Positions 47,985 through 59,463 of a stretch of 64,000 nt of DNA are shown here, piece after piece (the stretch's first letter is position 1; each line of letters begins with the position of its first letter). Position numbers and translations under genes: made by a program. Source of the stretch: Methylobacterium sp. (GTDB taxonomy: Bacteria; Pseudomonadota; Alphaproteobacteria; Rhizobiales; Beijerinckiaceae); the NCBI GenBank assembly GCA_002928875.1, contig PERO01000004.1, positions 124,001-188,000 on the forward strand. Reading direction: 5' to 3'. Below the pieces are notes generated by a model. The model was not told where the DNA came from. It did not search any database and saw only the letters and a list, made by a program, of their open reading frames with translations.

Positions 47985-48914
47985 TCACAGGGCCGCGCGC
48001 GGGTCGCGCTTTGCGAGCCGCGCAAGGAGATAATCCACCTCGGCCCGCGCCAGGGCGCTCATCGCGGCACCGGGCTTGCGTTGCGCATCGGATGAGAGAA
48101 GCCCGCGCCGCATCAGCACGTATTTCCGCACGGCGAGGCCCACGCCGGGCTGCTGCTCGTAGCGGAGCAGCGGCAGATGCGCATCGAAGAGGTCATGCGC
48201 GGCATCGCGCTTTCCGGCCATCGAGAGCCGCACCACATCGATGAGCATTTCCGGGAAGGCATAGCCCGTATTCGAGCCATCCGCGCCGCGCTCCATCTCG
48301 AAATCGAGGAAGAGCCCGCCATTGGCGACAAGAATGGAGAGCGGCCTGAGCGCGCCCTCGGCTTGCGCCTTGCGCAAGGTGGAAATCTTCTCGAGGCCCG
48401 GCCAATCCTCGGCCTTCAGCATCACCACGGATGCGTTCTCGTTGACGATCCGGCGGATGACGCCCGGCGTCATGATCACGCTGGTGATCAGCGGATAATC
48501 CTGCACCACCACGGGAATATCCGTGCCGATCGCGTCGATCGCCTGCGCGTAATAGCCGGCGATCTGGTCATCCGTGCGCAAGGTGTTCGGCGGCGCGATC
48601 ATCACGCCGGCGGCCCCGGCTTCCATCGCCTCGCGCGCGAGGCTGCGCATGGCGGCGAAACCCGGCGCGGAAACGCCGACGATCACCGGCTTCCCCGCAA
48701 GGTGCTTCACCGCGAGCTTCAGCAGTTGCAGCGCTTCGGATGGCTCCAGCTTCGGCGCTTCGCCCATGATGCCCAGAACCGTCACGCCATCGCTGCCGAC
48801 GGCGTTGTAATGCGCGAAGAGCTTTTCGGCGCTGGCCCAGTCGATCGCGCCATCGGGCTGGAAGGGCGTCGGCGCGATCGGGAACACGCCCGCAGCGGAA
48901 GAATCGAGGCGCAT
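47985..48914 (-). CDS. Dihydrodipicolinate synthase/N-acetylneuraminate lyase family aldolase
   Basis: A 309-residue TIM-barrel class I aldolase with the Schiff-base Lys in VVMLKAEDWPG and the catalytic Tyr in VVVQDYPLI. The sequence around them differs from true DapA (GIKEA context), so a catabolic pyruvate aldolase or dehydratase is more likely. It starts 3 bases after the RraA-family stop and lacks its own ribosome-binding site, so the two are co-translated. The substrate is unknown; an acid sugar or aromatic-cleavage product are candidates. Confidence 0.85.
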   Translation of the reverse strand: MRLDSSAAGVFPIAPTPFQPDGAIDWASAEKLFAHYNAVGSDGVTVLGIMGEAPKLEPSEALQLLKLAVKHLAGKPVIVGVSAPGFAAMRSLAREAMEAGAAGVMIAPPNTLRTDDQIAGYYAQAIDAIGTDIPVVVQDYPLITSVIMTPGVIRRIVNENASVVMLKAEDWPGLEKISTLRKAQAEGALRPLSILVANGGLFLDFEMERGADGSNTGYAFPEMLIDVVRLSMAGKRDAAHDLFDAHLPLLRYEQQPGVGLAVRKYVLMRRGLLSSDAQRKPGAAMSALARAEVDYLLARLAKRDPRAAL

Positions 48915-48917
48915 GGT

Positions 48918-49646
48918 TCAGGCTTTCGTGGCGTCGTAGCGGGCCTTGGTCTCGGCATTCATGGGGTAGAGGCCGGGCAGCGGCACGCCCTTTTCCACCT
49001 CGCCCATGATCCAGCCCTCCATGCGCTCCTGCTCCACCGAGGCCGTGGTGACGGCTTCGAGCAGCGCCTGCGGGATCACCACCGCGCCATCGGCATCCGC
49101 GACGATCACGTCATTCGGGAAGATCGCCACGCCACCGCAGCCGATCCCCTCCTGCCAGCCCACGAAGGTGAGACCCGCCACCGAAGGCGGCGCGGCCGCA
49201 CCCGAACACCAGACCGGCAGGCCGGTGCCGAGCACGCCCGCGAGATCGCGCACCACGCCATCCGTCACCAGCGCGGTCACCTTCCGCTTCGCCATGCGCG
49301 CGCAGAGAATGTCACCGAAAATGCCGGCATCCCTCACGCCCATGGCATCGACGACCGCGATCACGCCTTCCGGCATCGCCTCGATCGCCGCGCGGGTGGA
49401 GATGGGCGAGGACCAGCTCTCGGGCGTCGCGAGATCCTCGCGCGCCGGCACGAAGCGCAGGGTGAAGGCGCGCCCCACCTTGCGCGTCTCGCCCGGGCGC
49501 AACGGCATGCCGCCGCGAATCCAGACATTGCGCAGGCCCTTCTTCAGCAAAATCGTCGTGAGCGTCGCCGTGGTGACGCCTTCGAGCGCCGTGCGGATCG
49601 CGGGATCGAGCGGCAGGACAGCGGGCGGCGACGTTTCGGCCGGCAT
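48918..49646 (-). CDS. RraA-family protein (4-hydroxy-4-methyl-2-oxoglutarate aldolase-like)
   Basis: The 242-residue protein has the RraA/HMG-aldolase fold with GIFGDILCARMAKRKVTALVTDGVVRD, where the TDGVVRD motif holds the catalytic Arg-Asp, and the NDVIVADADGAVVIP strand. Family members are either class II pyruvate aldolases or RNase E inhibitors; pairing with a DapA-family aldolase favours a catabolic enzyme. The start at 49646 is preceded by AGGAG 8 bases upstream, while the frame extends further without support. Confidence 0.87.
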   Translation of the reverse strand: MPAETSPPAVLPLDPAIRTALEGVTTATLTTILLKKGLRNVWIRGGMPLRPGETRKVGRAFTLRFVPAREDLATPESWSSPISTRAAIEAMPEGVIAVVDAMGVRDAGIFGDILCARMAKRKVTALVTDGVVRDLAGVLGTGLPVWCSGAAAPPSVAGLTFVGWQEGIGCGGVAIFPNDVIVADADGAVVIPQALLEAVTTASVEQERMEGWIMGEVEKGVPLPGLYPMNAETKARYDATKA

Positions 49647-49803
49647 GGATTGTTCTCCTTCGTGTTTCCCTCTTGTGGCGCGCCGGCAACCCGATGAAAA
49701 GAGGGGCCATGCAGACGCGGATTGCAAAGTTGCTCCGATTTTCCGGTGATGCCCTCGCGTTTCCTGCGCGACAAGCGGGCGTGTCCGACCTAAATCGGAT
49801 GTC

Positions 49804-50823
49804 ATGAACGCGCCTCGCCTGCGATCCCTTGCGGAAATCCTTCCGGCCGGTCTCGAGCCCGTCGTCGCCGAAACCCGGCCCGTGGCCGAGACCCTGGGCG
49901 CCATTGCGGCCGAGGATGTCGTGCTCCCGGTTGGCTGGCCCCTGACAGCCGTGGCGCGGGAACCGGGCTATGCGGTGAAGTCGCGTGCATTGATCGGGGC
50001 GACGGCCTACGAGCCGGCCCTGCTTTCGCCAGCGACCCCGTTGCTTGCAGCGGGCGACCCCCTGCCCGAGGGGGCAGATGCCATTCTGCCGCCTCAGGCG
50101 GTCGCGTTCTCGCCGCTGGGGATCGAGGCTTTCGCGCCGCTGCGCCCGGGCGAAGGTGCGCGGCGCGCCGGGCAGGACTGGCCGGCCGGGCAACCCGTCT
50201 TGCGCGCCGGTGCGCAGATCGAGGCGGTCGATCAGGCCGTTCTCATGACGACACAGATCAGCGGGGTGCGCGTCCGGCGGGTGACGATCAGCATCGGAGC
50301 CACATTGCCGCCAGCGATCCAGACGCTTCTGACCCGATGGTCGAATGGACTGGGCCTGAGGCCGTCGACCCCGGCCAATGCCCATATCCGGATCGAGACG
50401 AGCGCCTTCTCTGATCCGCAACCGGCGCTGAGGCCCGGTCGTTTTGGCGCCCTGCAGCGGGACGGCGAGGCCTGGGTGCTGCAGGTGCCGCCGGATATCG
50501 CGGAGGCTGTCGGCCTCTGGCACGGGCTCGCCCTGCCGATCCTCGCCGGTCTTTCCGGGACCCACCTTCGCGCCTTCGAGGGGCGGCTCGCGGGGAAACT
50601 CGTCTCCGGCATCGGCTTTTCGGAACTCGCCTTCCTGCGGCGCGCCGGCGATGGCTGGCTGCCGCTCGAGACGGGCGACTGCACCCTGGCGACGCTCGCC
50701 CAGACCGAGGCCGTCGCGCTGGTCGCTGCGGGCTCGGAAGGCCAGCCGGCGGAGGCAACCATCGCCCTTTCGCCCCTCGGCGGCGCCTTCGTGACCATGC
50801 GACACGGGAGTTCTGGACCATGA
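49804..50823 (+). CDS. MoeA-like protein, degenerate (possible molybdenum cofactor-related)
   Basis: This 339-residue protein shows a MoeA-like N-terminal half: EPGYAVKS replaces the usual DGYAV motif, and AGDPLPEGADAILP, LRPGEGARRAGQDWPAG and LRAGAQIEAVDQAVLM follow the MoeA order. The conserved Asp of MDGYAV is lost, and the C-terminal 160 residues do not show the molybdopterin-binding TGDEL or GGTS motifs. It overlaps the next MoeA-like gene by ATGA. It may be a partner subunit or a regulator rather than a molybdenum transferase. Confidence 0.65.
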   Translation: MNAPRLRSLAEILPAGLEPVVAETRPVAETLGAIAAEDVVLPVGWPLTAVAREPGYAVKSRALIGATAYEPALLSPATPLLAAGDPLPEGADAILPPQAVAFSPLGIEAFAPLRPGEGARRAGQDWPAGQPVLRAGAQIEAVDQAVLMTTQISGVRVRRVTISIGATLPPAIQTLLTRWSNGLGLRPSTPANAHIRIETSAFSDPQPALRPGRFGALQRDGEAWVLQVPPDIAEAVGLWHGLALPILAGLSGTHLRAFEGRLAGKLVSGIGFSELAFLRRAGDGWLPLETGDCTLATLAQTEAVALVAAGSEGQPAEATIALSPLGGAFVTMRHGSSGP

Positions 50824-52739
50824 CCGATCGCCCGGCCTCCGCGCAGGAGCAGTTCCTGCAGGTGCTCAGCCGCGATGAAGCCCATGCGCGGTTTCTCGCG
50901 GCTCTCGCCCCGCAGCCGCTTGGCCTCGAGACGCTGCCGCTTCATGCGGCTCTGGGGCGTGTGCTCGGCAGGCGCATCACCGCCACCACCGATACGCCGC
51001 CCTTCGATCGCTCGGGTGTCGATGGTTTCGCCGTGCATGCCGCCGATCTCGCACTGGCCGATGCGCTGAACCCGGTGACGCTGCGCCTCAACGACGAGGT
51101 CCTCGCCTGCGGTCGCGCGCCTCGCCTCGCGCTCCAGCCGGGCACCGCGACATCCATCGCCACCGGCGCGCCCCTGCCGCGCGGTGCCGATGCCGTGATG
51201 ATGATCGAGGATTCGGAGGAGACGCAACAGGGCGTGCGCTTCACGAAGGCCGCTCTGCCCGGCCAGCACGTCGCCTTCGCGGGCTCGGATATCGCGCGCG
51301 GGCAGGTCGTGCTGGAGCCGGGCGTGGTGCTGACCGCCCGCGAACTGGCGATGATCGCCGCCATCGGGCAGGCCGAGGTGCAGGTCTGGCGTCGTCCGCG
51401 TGTCGCCGTGCTCTCCACGGGGGATGAGCTCGTGCCGCCGGGCGGAACCTTGGGGCCGGCGCAGATCTTTGATTCGAACGGCGCGGCCATCGCCGCCACC
51501 CTGGCGGAAGCGGGTTGCGAGCCCATCCCCTATGGCATCGTGCCGGACGACCCCGATCTTCTGCGCGCCGCGCTGAAGCGCGCGCATGCCGAATGCGATG
51601 CGGTGATGCTCTCGGGCGGCACCTCGAAAGGCGCGGGCGACTTTACTTACAAGCTGATCGGCGAACTCGGCGCGCCGGGCATTCTCGCGCATGGCGTGGC
51701 GCTCAAGCCCGGCAAGCCGCTCTGCCTCGCGGTCTGTGATGGCAAGGCCGTGGTGGCGCTGCCGGGGTTCCCGAGTTCGGCGATGTTCACGCTGCACGAG
51801 ATCGTACTGCCGGTGATCCGCCAGCTCGGCGGCGTGCCCGAGCACAAGGCCGCGACCGTGGAAGCCCGTCTGCCGATCCGCCTGCCATCGGAACCGGGCC
51901 GGACGGAATTCGTGATGGTGGCCTTGTCCCAGACGCCGGAAGGGCTGGTGGCGCATCCGCTGCAGCGCGGCTCGGGCGCGGTCACCGCCTTCTCGCAGGC
52001 CGATGGTTTTCTCACCATCGACACCCTGGCGGACCAGATGCCGGCGCAGCAGCGCGTGTCCGTGCGCCTGATGGGGCGCGATCTGCATGTGCCGGCGCTG
52101 ACGATCATCGGCAGCCATTGCGCCGGGCTGGACGAGATCATCAGCCGGCTGACAAAAAAGCATGTCGCGAGCCGCGTCGTGGCGGTCGGCAGCATGGGGG
52201 GGCTCGCGGCCCTGCGGCGCGGCGATTGCGATCTCGCGCCGATGCACCTGCTGCACGCCGAAAGCGGGGAATACAATCGCGGTTTCCTCTCCGAAGGCAT
52301 GTCCCTCATCCCCGGCTGGCGCCGCATGCAGGGCCTCGCCTATCGCCAGGGCGATCTGCGTTTCGAGGCGGGAACCGTGGAAGATGCGATCCGGGCCAGT
52401 CTGAACGATCCCAACATCCTGATGATCAACCGGAATTCCGGATCAGGCACGCGTATCCTCATCGACCGGTTGCTGCAGGGCGCGGAGCCGCCGGGCTATT
52501 TCAATCAGCCCCGATCGCACCATGCGGTGGCCGCCGCCATCGCGCAGGAACGCGCGGATTGGGGGATCACCATCGAGCCCGTCGCGCGGGCTTTCGGGCT
52601 GGCATTCCGCCCGCTGGCGGAAGAGCATTACGATTTCGCGGTGTGGGAAGATCGACTCGCATCGCCCGCGATCGAGGCGTTCCGCGCGGCTCTCGCGGAA
52701 GCCAGCGAGGCGATCGTGGCGCTGGGATTTGCCCGATAA
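50820..52739 (+). CDS. MoeA-like domain fused to a periplasmic-binding-protein-like domain
   Basis: The 639-residue protein begins with a full MoeA (about 15-415): FDRSGVDGFAVHA, TGAPLPRGADAVMM, STGDELVPPGG, LSGGTSKGAGDFT and PGFPSSAMFT, so the molybdate-insertion fold looks intact. Residues about 430-639 form a PBP-like domain (PF12727 type) with IIGSHCAGLDEIISRL and NRNSGSGTRILIDRLL, typical of a soluble ligand-sensing fold. Such fusions are known in databases, but their ligand and function are not established. No other moa, mob or mod gene is nearby. It is translationally coupled to the gene before it. Confidence 0.85.
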   Translation: MTDRPASAQEQFLQVLSRDEAHARFLAALAPQPLGLETLPLHAALGRVLGRRITATTDTPPFDRSGVDGFAVHAADLALADALNPVTLRLNDEVLACGRAPRLALQPGTATSIATGAPLPRGADAVMMIEDSEETQQGVRFTKAALPGQHVAFAGSDIARGQVVLEPGVVLTARELAMIAAIGQAEVQVWRRPRVAVLSTGDELVPPGGTLGPAQIFDSNGAAIAATLAEAGCEPIPYGIVPDDPDLLRAALKRAHAECDAVMLSGGTSKGAGDFTYKLIGELGAPGILAHGVALKPGKPLCLAVCDGKAVVALPGFPSSAMFTLHEIVLPVIRQLGGVPEHKAATVEARLPIRLPSEPGRTEFVMVALSQTPEGLVAHPLQRGSGAVTAFSQADGFLTIDTLADQMPAQQRVSVRLMGRDLHVPALTIIGSHCAGLDEIISRLTKKHVASRVVAVGSMGGLAALRRGDCDLAPMHLLHAESGEYNRGFLSEGMSLIPGWRRMQGLAYRQGDLRFEAGTVEDAIRASLNDPNILMINRNSGSGTRILIDRLLQGAEPPGYFNQPRSHHAVAAAIAQERADWGITIEPVARAFGLAFRPLAEEHYDFAVWEDRLASPAIEAFRAALAEASEAIVALGFAR

Positions 52740-52764
52740 CCGGCCCAAATCTATTGCCGGCTGA

Positions 52765-55017
<2,253 letters not shown>

Positions 55018-55146
55018 GCCTTTGGCGCCTTGTGCAACCTGGGGCATCGTTCTTAGATCAGAGAAGGATGCCTTTGCCTTGATCTGGGTGCGACAGGGGG
55101 TGAAGCGCAAGGGCCCGGGACGAATTGTGCGAAAGAGGAGGCCATC

Positions 55147-55353
55147 ATGGCGAATTTTCATGTGCCGGATATGGGTTGCGGCGGCTGCGTCAGCACGATC
55201 GAGCGCGTCGTGAAGAAGCTCGATCCCGAGGCGCGCATCGCAGCCGATCTCGGTGCGAAGACCGTCGCGATCGAAACACCTGTCGCGGTGGCAACCCTGC
55301 AGGACGCGCTGAAGAAGGCGGGTTTCCCGGCGACCTTGCAGAATGCGGCGTAA
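55147..55353 (+). CDS. Small heavy-metal-associated (HMA) domain protein, copper chaperone
   Basis: A 68-residue single HMA domain with the metal-binding motif MGCGGC in [19 protein letters not shown]. Such proteins carry Cu(I) to CopA. It has a good AAGAGGAGG ribosome-binding site and is divergent from copA across a 129-base spacer. The family is usually called CopZ or CopP. It ends 3 bases from the convergent sitD stop. Confidence 0.9.
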   Translation: MANFHVPDMGCGGCVSTIERVVKKLDPEARIAADLGAKTVAIETPVAVATLQDALKKAGFPATLQNAA

Positions 55354-55356
55354 CCT

Positions 55357-56190
55357 TCAGGCCATCGCGGCGCGCGATTTCAGGCGGCGGAAGGCGATGG
55401 CCAGGGCCACGAGGCCCGACTGAAACACCACGATGGCCGGTCCCGTCGCGGCATCGACATGGAAACTCAGCAGCGTGCCGGCCAGCGACGACAAAGTCGC
55501 AGCCGCAATCGCGATCGGCAGCATCCGGTCGAAACGCTGGCTGAGAAGCGCGGCGATCGCGCCCGGCGCGATCAGCATCGCCACGACAAGCAGCACGCCG
55601 ACGGCCTTCATCGCCGCGACGATGGCGAGCGCGAGCAGGATCAGCAGCAGTGAATCGAGACGGCTGACCGAAAGGCCGATCGCGCGGGCATGGGCGGGGT
55701 CGAAGCCCGCGAGCAGCAGGTCGCGGCGCTTCGCCAGAACGATCAGCGTCGTGGGCAGGGCGATCAATGCGATCTCGAGAACATCCCTCCATTCGAGGCC
55801 CAGCATGTTGCCGAAGAGGATGTGCGTCAGGTGCTGGTCGGTCTCGATCTTCAGGAACAGCACAAGGCCCAGCGCAAACATGCCCGAGAACAGGATCGCC
55901 ATCACGGCATCGGGGCGGATGCGGCTGGCCCCGGCCATCCTCCCGGTGAGCCAGGCGGTGAAGAGCCCGGCCACGAAGGCCCCCAATGTGAGCGGCAAGG
56001 CCAGCAATTCGGCGACGATGATGCCGGGCAGCACGGCATGCGATACGGCATCGCCCATCAGCGACCAGCCGCGCAGCACGAGGAAGCAGGAAAGCGTGGC
56101 GCAGACCAGGGCCACCAGAAGGGCCGCCGCGAGACCCCGCTGCATGAAGCCATGCGAGAGCGGATCAAGAAGGAGCGCCGAGAAGCTCAT
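55357..56190 (-). CDS. sitD: Manganese/iron ABC transporter permease SitD
   Basis: A 277-residue polytopic permease of the metal ABC-3 family, with about eight membrane helices and segments such as LVALVCATLSCFLVLRGWSLMGDA and VLLVVAMLIAPGAIAALL. It is the last gene of sitABCD, 24 bases after sitC, and with SitC forms the membrane channel. Confidence 0.9.
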   Translation of the reverse strand: MSFSALLLDPLSHGFMQRGLAAALLVALVCATLSCFLVLRGWSLMGDAVSHAVLPGIIVAELLALPLTLGAFVAGLFTAWLTGRMAGASRIRPDAVMAILFSGMFALGLVLFLKIETDQHLTHILFGNMLGLEWRDVLEIALIALPTTLIVLAKRRDLLLAGFDPAHARAIGLSVSRLDSLLLILLALAIVAAMKAVGVLLVVAMLIAPGAIAALLSQRFDRMLPIAIAAATLSSLAGTLLSFHVDAATGPAIVVFQSGLVALAIAFRRLKSRAAMA

Positions 56191-56214
56191 GGAAGTAGGC
56201 TCATGGCAGAAATC

Positions 56215-57072
56215 TCATGGCTCGCCTGCCGTGGCGGCGCGGCGCAGCCGCCAGGCGCGCCATTGTCCGTGTTGCGGCGCGAACAGGAAGGCGAGCGCGA
56301 AAAGCGCGGTCTGCATCAGCACGATCAGCCCGCCGGTCGCGCCGTCGAGGAAGAAGCTGGCATAGGCCCCGACGCCACCGCAGGCCGCGCCGAGCGCTGC
56401 GGCAAGGCCCAGCATCACGCCGAACCGGTTGGTCAGCAGGTAGGCCGTGGCACCCGGCGTCACCACCATGGCGATGACGAGAATGGCGCCCACGGCCTGC
56501 ATCGCGGCGACACTGGCTGCGGAAAGCAGCGCGAAGAACAGCAGCCGCAGCCGCCACGGATCGAGGCCGGAGATGCGCGCCTGCGCCTCGTCGAAAAAGG
56601 CAAGCATCAGGTCGCGCCAGCGGATCACGAGCAGCACCAGCGCCAGCACGGCGATCGCCACCACCTGCAGGATATCGGCATCGGAAATCGCGAGGATGTT
56701 GCCGAACGCGATGGTCTGCACGCTCACTGAGGTCGGCCGCAGCGAGACGATCAGCAACCCCAGCGCGAAGAAGCCCGTGAAGATGAGGCCGATCGCGACA
56801 TCCTCCTTCAGCGCCGTCAGCCGCCGCACCAGCGCGATGCCCCCCGCCGCAAGCAGGCCGGAGAGAAATGCGCCGAGCGCGAAAGGATAGCCGGCTATCG
56901 CGGCAATCGCGACGCCCGGCACCACGGCATGCGAGAGCGCATCGCCCATCAGCGACCAGCCCTTCAGCACGAGAAAGGCCGAAAGCGCGCCGCACAGGGC
57001 CCCGACCAGCGCGCTGACGACGATCGCGCGCGTCATGTAGGAATAGGCGAAGGGCTCGAGCAGGATGTCCAT
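56215..57072 (-). CDS. sitC: Manganese/iron ABC transporter permease SitC
   Basis: A 285-residue ABC-3 family permease with the family segment FLVLKGWSLMGDALSHAVVPG and about eight membrane helices. Its ATG overlaps the ATPase stop as TGATG, so translation is coupled. It pairs with SitD to form the heterodimeric channel. Confidence 0.91.
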   Translation of the reverse strand: MDILLEPFAYSYMTRAIVVSALVGALCGALSAFLVLKGWSLMGDALSHAVVPGVAIAAIAGYPFALGAFLSGLLAAGGIALVRRLTALKEDVAIGLIFTGFFALGLLIVSLRPTSVSVQTIAFGNILAISDADILQVVAIAVLALVLLVIRWRDLMLAFFDEAQARISGLDPWRLRLLFFALLSAASVAAMQAVGAILVIAMVVTPGATAYLLTNRFGVMLGLAAALGAACGGVGAYASFFLDGATGGLIVLMQTALFALAFLFAPQHGQWRAWRLRRAATAGEP

Positions 57073-57971
57073 CAGCGCGGCTCTTCGGGCGGGCGCTTCA
57101 CCAGCGTCTCCGCGTCGCGCGGGCCATAGAGGACCAGCGGCCGTTCGTCGTCCGTGAGAACGGTCACGCGGCGGTCGTCATCGTCGTCGTGCAAGGCGCC
57201 GCCGCCGAGCCGGATATGGCGCAGGCTGCCGCCGAAGGCCGTGGCGAGATTGGCCTCGGTGAAGGTCGTGGCCGTGGGTCCCTGCGCCAGCACGGTCTTG
57301 TTGAAGAGCACGACCTCGTCGCAGAAATCCGGCACGGAGCCGAGATTATGGGTGGAGACGAGCATCAGCCGCCCCTCGTCGCGCATGGCGCGCAACAGCG
57401 CGATGATGGCGTTCTCGGTCGTGACGTCGACACCGGTAAAGGGCTCGTCGAGCAAGATGATCTCGCTCTCCTGCGCCATAGCCCGCGCGAGGAACACGCG
57501 CTTGCGCTGCCCGCCGGAGAGTTCGCCGATCTGCCGCTTGCGCAGGTCGGCGAGGCCGACGCGCTCGAGCGCCGCGCTCACCGCCGCGCGATCCACCGCG
57601 CGGGGGATGCGCATCAGGTTCATGCGGCCATAGCGGCCCATCATCACCACGTCTTCCACCAGCACCGGGAAGGTCCAGTCCACTTCCTCCGCCTGGGGCA
57701 CGTAGGCGACGAGACCGGCCTTCAGCGCCTCCCGCACCGGCCTGCCAGAGAGCGTCACGGTGCCGCGCGCGGGCGTGAGGAACCCCATGATCGCCTTGAA
57801 CAGGCTCGATTTTCCCGAACCGTTCACCCCCACAAGCGCGGTGATGGTGCCGGCGCGCAAGGCAAAACCCGCGCCCTGCACGGCCGTCACGCCATTCGCG
57901 TAGGTCACCCACAGATCGGAAACCGCCAGACTGGGCGCGAAGGCGCGGACCGGCGGCGCGCGGTCATTCAT
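57072..57971 (-). CDS. sitB: Manganese/iron ABC transporter ATP-binding protein SitB
   Basis: This 299-residue ATPase has Walker [11 protein letters not shown]-loop [10 protein letters not shown], signature LSGGQRKR and Walker [13 protein letters not shown]. The C-terminus carries an extra 45 residues with an acidic HDDDDDD stretch, beyond the core ATPase. The start at 57971 overlaps the sitA stop by ATGA; the reading frame extends further upstream but without similarity. Confidence 0.92.
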   Translation of the reverse strand: MNDRAPPVRAFAPSLAVSDLWVTYANGVTAVQGAGFALRAGTITALVGVNGSGKSSLFKAIMGFLTPARGTVTLSGRPVREALKAGLVAYVPQAEEVDWTFPVLVEDVVMMGRYGRMNLMRIPRAVDRAAVSAALERVGLADLRKRQIGELSGGQRKRVFLARAMAQESEIILLDEPFTGVDVTTENAIIALLRAMRDEGRLMLVSTHNLGSVPDFCDEVVLFNKTVLAQGPTATTFTEANLATAFGGSLRHIRLGGGALHDDDDDRRVTVLTDDERPLVLYGPRDAETLVKRPPEEPR

Positions 57972-58900
57972 GTGCCGAAGCCTCGTGCGATGGTCTCCAC
58001 CGTCACCTCCAGGAGCTTCAGATATGTGGGGACGGGGCCCTCCGCCGTCGAGAGGGAATCCACGTAGAGAACGCCACCATAGCGCGCGCCGGTCTCGCGG
58101 GCGACCTGCCTTGCGGCGCGGTCCGACACCGTGCTTTCGGAAAAGACGACCGGAATCCGGTTCTTCCGCACGAGATCGATGAGCCGGCGAACCTGTTGGG
58201 GCGTGCCCTGTTCGTCGGCATTGATCGGCCAGAGATAGGCCTCGCGCAGGTCCAGATCGCGCGCGAGATAGCTGAAGGCGCCTTCGCTGGTCACAAGCCA
58301 GCGCTGCGCTTCGGGAATGCGCGAGAGGCGCTGGCGGAGGGGCTCCTCGATCGCACGAATCTTCGCGGCATAGGCCTCGGCGTTGCGGGCATAAATCGCC
58401 GCATGGGCAGGGTCCGCCGCAGCGAGCGCCTTGCGGATGTTCTCGATATAGATCAGCCCCGCCTTGGGCGACATCCAGGCATGCGGGTTCGGCTTGCCGG
58501 CATAGCCGCCTTCGCGGATCGGCATCGGCTCCACACCGTCGCTGACAACGGCGCCTTTCGCATCCTTCAGGCTTGCGAAGAACTTCTCGAACCAGCGCTC
58601 GAGATTGAGGCCGTTCCAGAGGATCAGCTGTGCGCCCTGCGCCCGCACGATATCCTGCGGCGTCGGCTGGTAATCGTGGATCTCCGCGCCCGGCTTGGTG
58701 ATGCTCTCGATGATCGCGGCCTCGCCCGACACGTTCTGCGCGATGTCCTGGATGATGGTGAAGGTGGTTGCGACCTTCAGTTTCGCAGCCGTCTGGGCGC
58801 GCAGGCCCTGCGGGAAGGCCGAGACAGCCAGCGCGCCGGCCAGCACGGCCCGGCGCGAAGGAAACTCGATGCCGCCCGTCTTCTGCCCGTTGCCGATCAT
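57968..58900 (-). CDS. sitA: Manganese-binding periplasmic protein SitA
   Basis: SitA captures Mn(II) (and Fe(II)) in the periplasm for the SitBCD transporter. The 310-residue cluster A-I protein has a Tat- or Sec-like signal region ([21 protein letters not shown]) and metal ligands at [17 protein letters not shown], the Glu in TSEGAF and the Asp in LYVDSLS. His-His-Glu-Asp is the set used by manganese-specific relatives such as PsaA, whereas zinc types have a third His. It is divergent from a Fur/Mur regulator. Confidence 0.92.
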   Translation of the reverse strand: MIGNGQKTGGIEFPSRRAVLAGALAVSAFPQGLRAQTAAKLKVATTFTIIQDIAQNVSGEAAIIESITKPGAEIHDYQPTPQDIVRAQGAQLILWNGLNLERWFEKFFASLKDAKGAVVSDGVEPMPIREGGYAGKPNPHAWMSPKAGLIYIENIRKALAAADPAHAAIYARNAEAYAAKIRAIEEPLRQRLSRIPEAQRWLVTSEGAFSYLARDLDLREAYLWPINADEQGTPQQVRRLIDLVRKNRIPVVFSESTVSDRAARQVARETGARYGGVLYVDSLSTAEGPVPTYLKLLEVTVETIARGFGT

Positions 58901-58935
58901 GCCTGCTCTCCGATGCTGTGTTCCTCCGAGATGCT

Positions 58936-58953
58936 ATTGCGAATGAGTTGCAT
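58936..58953. promoter_or_regulatory. Imperfect Mur/Fur-like box near sitA
   Basis: ATTGCGAATGAGTTGCAT resembles the TTGCAAAT-type Mur boxes described upstream of sitA in rhizobia, but the match is partial. It lies 36 bases before the sitA start. Confidence 0.35.
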
Positions 58954-58964
58954 CTGTCAATCTT

Positions 58965-58983
58965 CTTGCGATCCGTTCGCAAG
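58965..58983. promoter_or_regulatory. Palindrome between sitA and mur, candidate Mur/Fur operator
   Basis: CTTGCGA-TCCGT-TCGCAAG: exact 7-base arms around a 5-base spacer, in the 125-base divergent spacer, 43 bases before the mur start. Mur represses sitA in the presence of manganese in rhizobia, so control of both genes from here is a reasonable inference. Confidence 0.55.
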
Positions 58984-59025
58984 AACAGCGTTGCATCCGC
59001 CGCCGCCTGCGGTTATCCCTCACGC

Positions 59026-59457
59026 ATGAGCGGGGAAATCGAGCGATACGAGCGCTTCCGGCAGGATCTCAAGGCGGCCGGCATCCGGGTGACCGAGCAG
59101 CGCAAGGTCATCCTGCGCGTGCTGGCCGAGGCGCATGACCACCCCGATGCGCATGCGCTGTTCCTGCGCGCTTCCGCGGTCGATGCCTCGGTGTCGCTTT
59201 CGACCGTCTACCGCACGCTGAAACTGCTGGAGGAGCGCGGCGCCATCCAGCGCCACGCCTTCGAGGATGGCCGCTCGCGTTTCGAGAACACGGATGTCGA
59301 GCACCACGACCACCTGATCGACCTCGATACCGGTCAGGTGTTCGAATTCCGTTCGGAGAAGATCGAGCGGCTGCAAGCCGAGATCGCGGCGGAACTCGGC
59401 TATGATATCATCCGGCACAAGCTGGAACTCTACGGCCGTCGCCGGCCGAAGCGTTGA
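59026..59457 (+). CDS. mur: Fur-family regulator, probably manganese-responsive Mur
   Basis: The 143-residue protein has the winged-helix region ASVSLSTVYRTLKLLEERGAI and the metal-binding HHDHLIDLDTGQVFEF segment, without the CxxC structural zinc sites of enteric Fur. Its position divergent from sitABCD points to Mur, the manganese-sensing Fur of alphaproteobacteria. The start at 59026 is the family-like one; there is no visible ribosome-binding site, so leaderless translation is possible. The frame extends upstream without similarity. Confidence 0.87.
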   Translation: MSGEIERYERFRQDLKAAGIRVTEQRKVILRVLAEAHDHPDAHALFLRASAVDASVSLSTVYRTLKLLEERGAIQRHAFEDGRSRFENTDVEHHDHLIDLDTGQVFEFRSEKIERLQAEIAAELGYDIIRHKLELYGRRRPKR

Positions 59458-59463
59458 GCCGTC

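Noticed and set aside
55018..55146. CueR-type operator between copA and the HMA gene
   Set aside because: AAGGATGCC-TTTGCCTT is near the right place, but the arms and spacing do not fit the CueR or CsoR consensus well enough.
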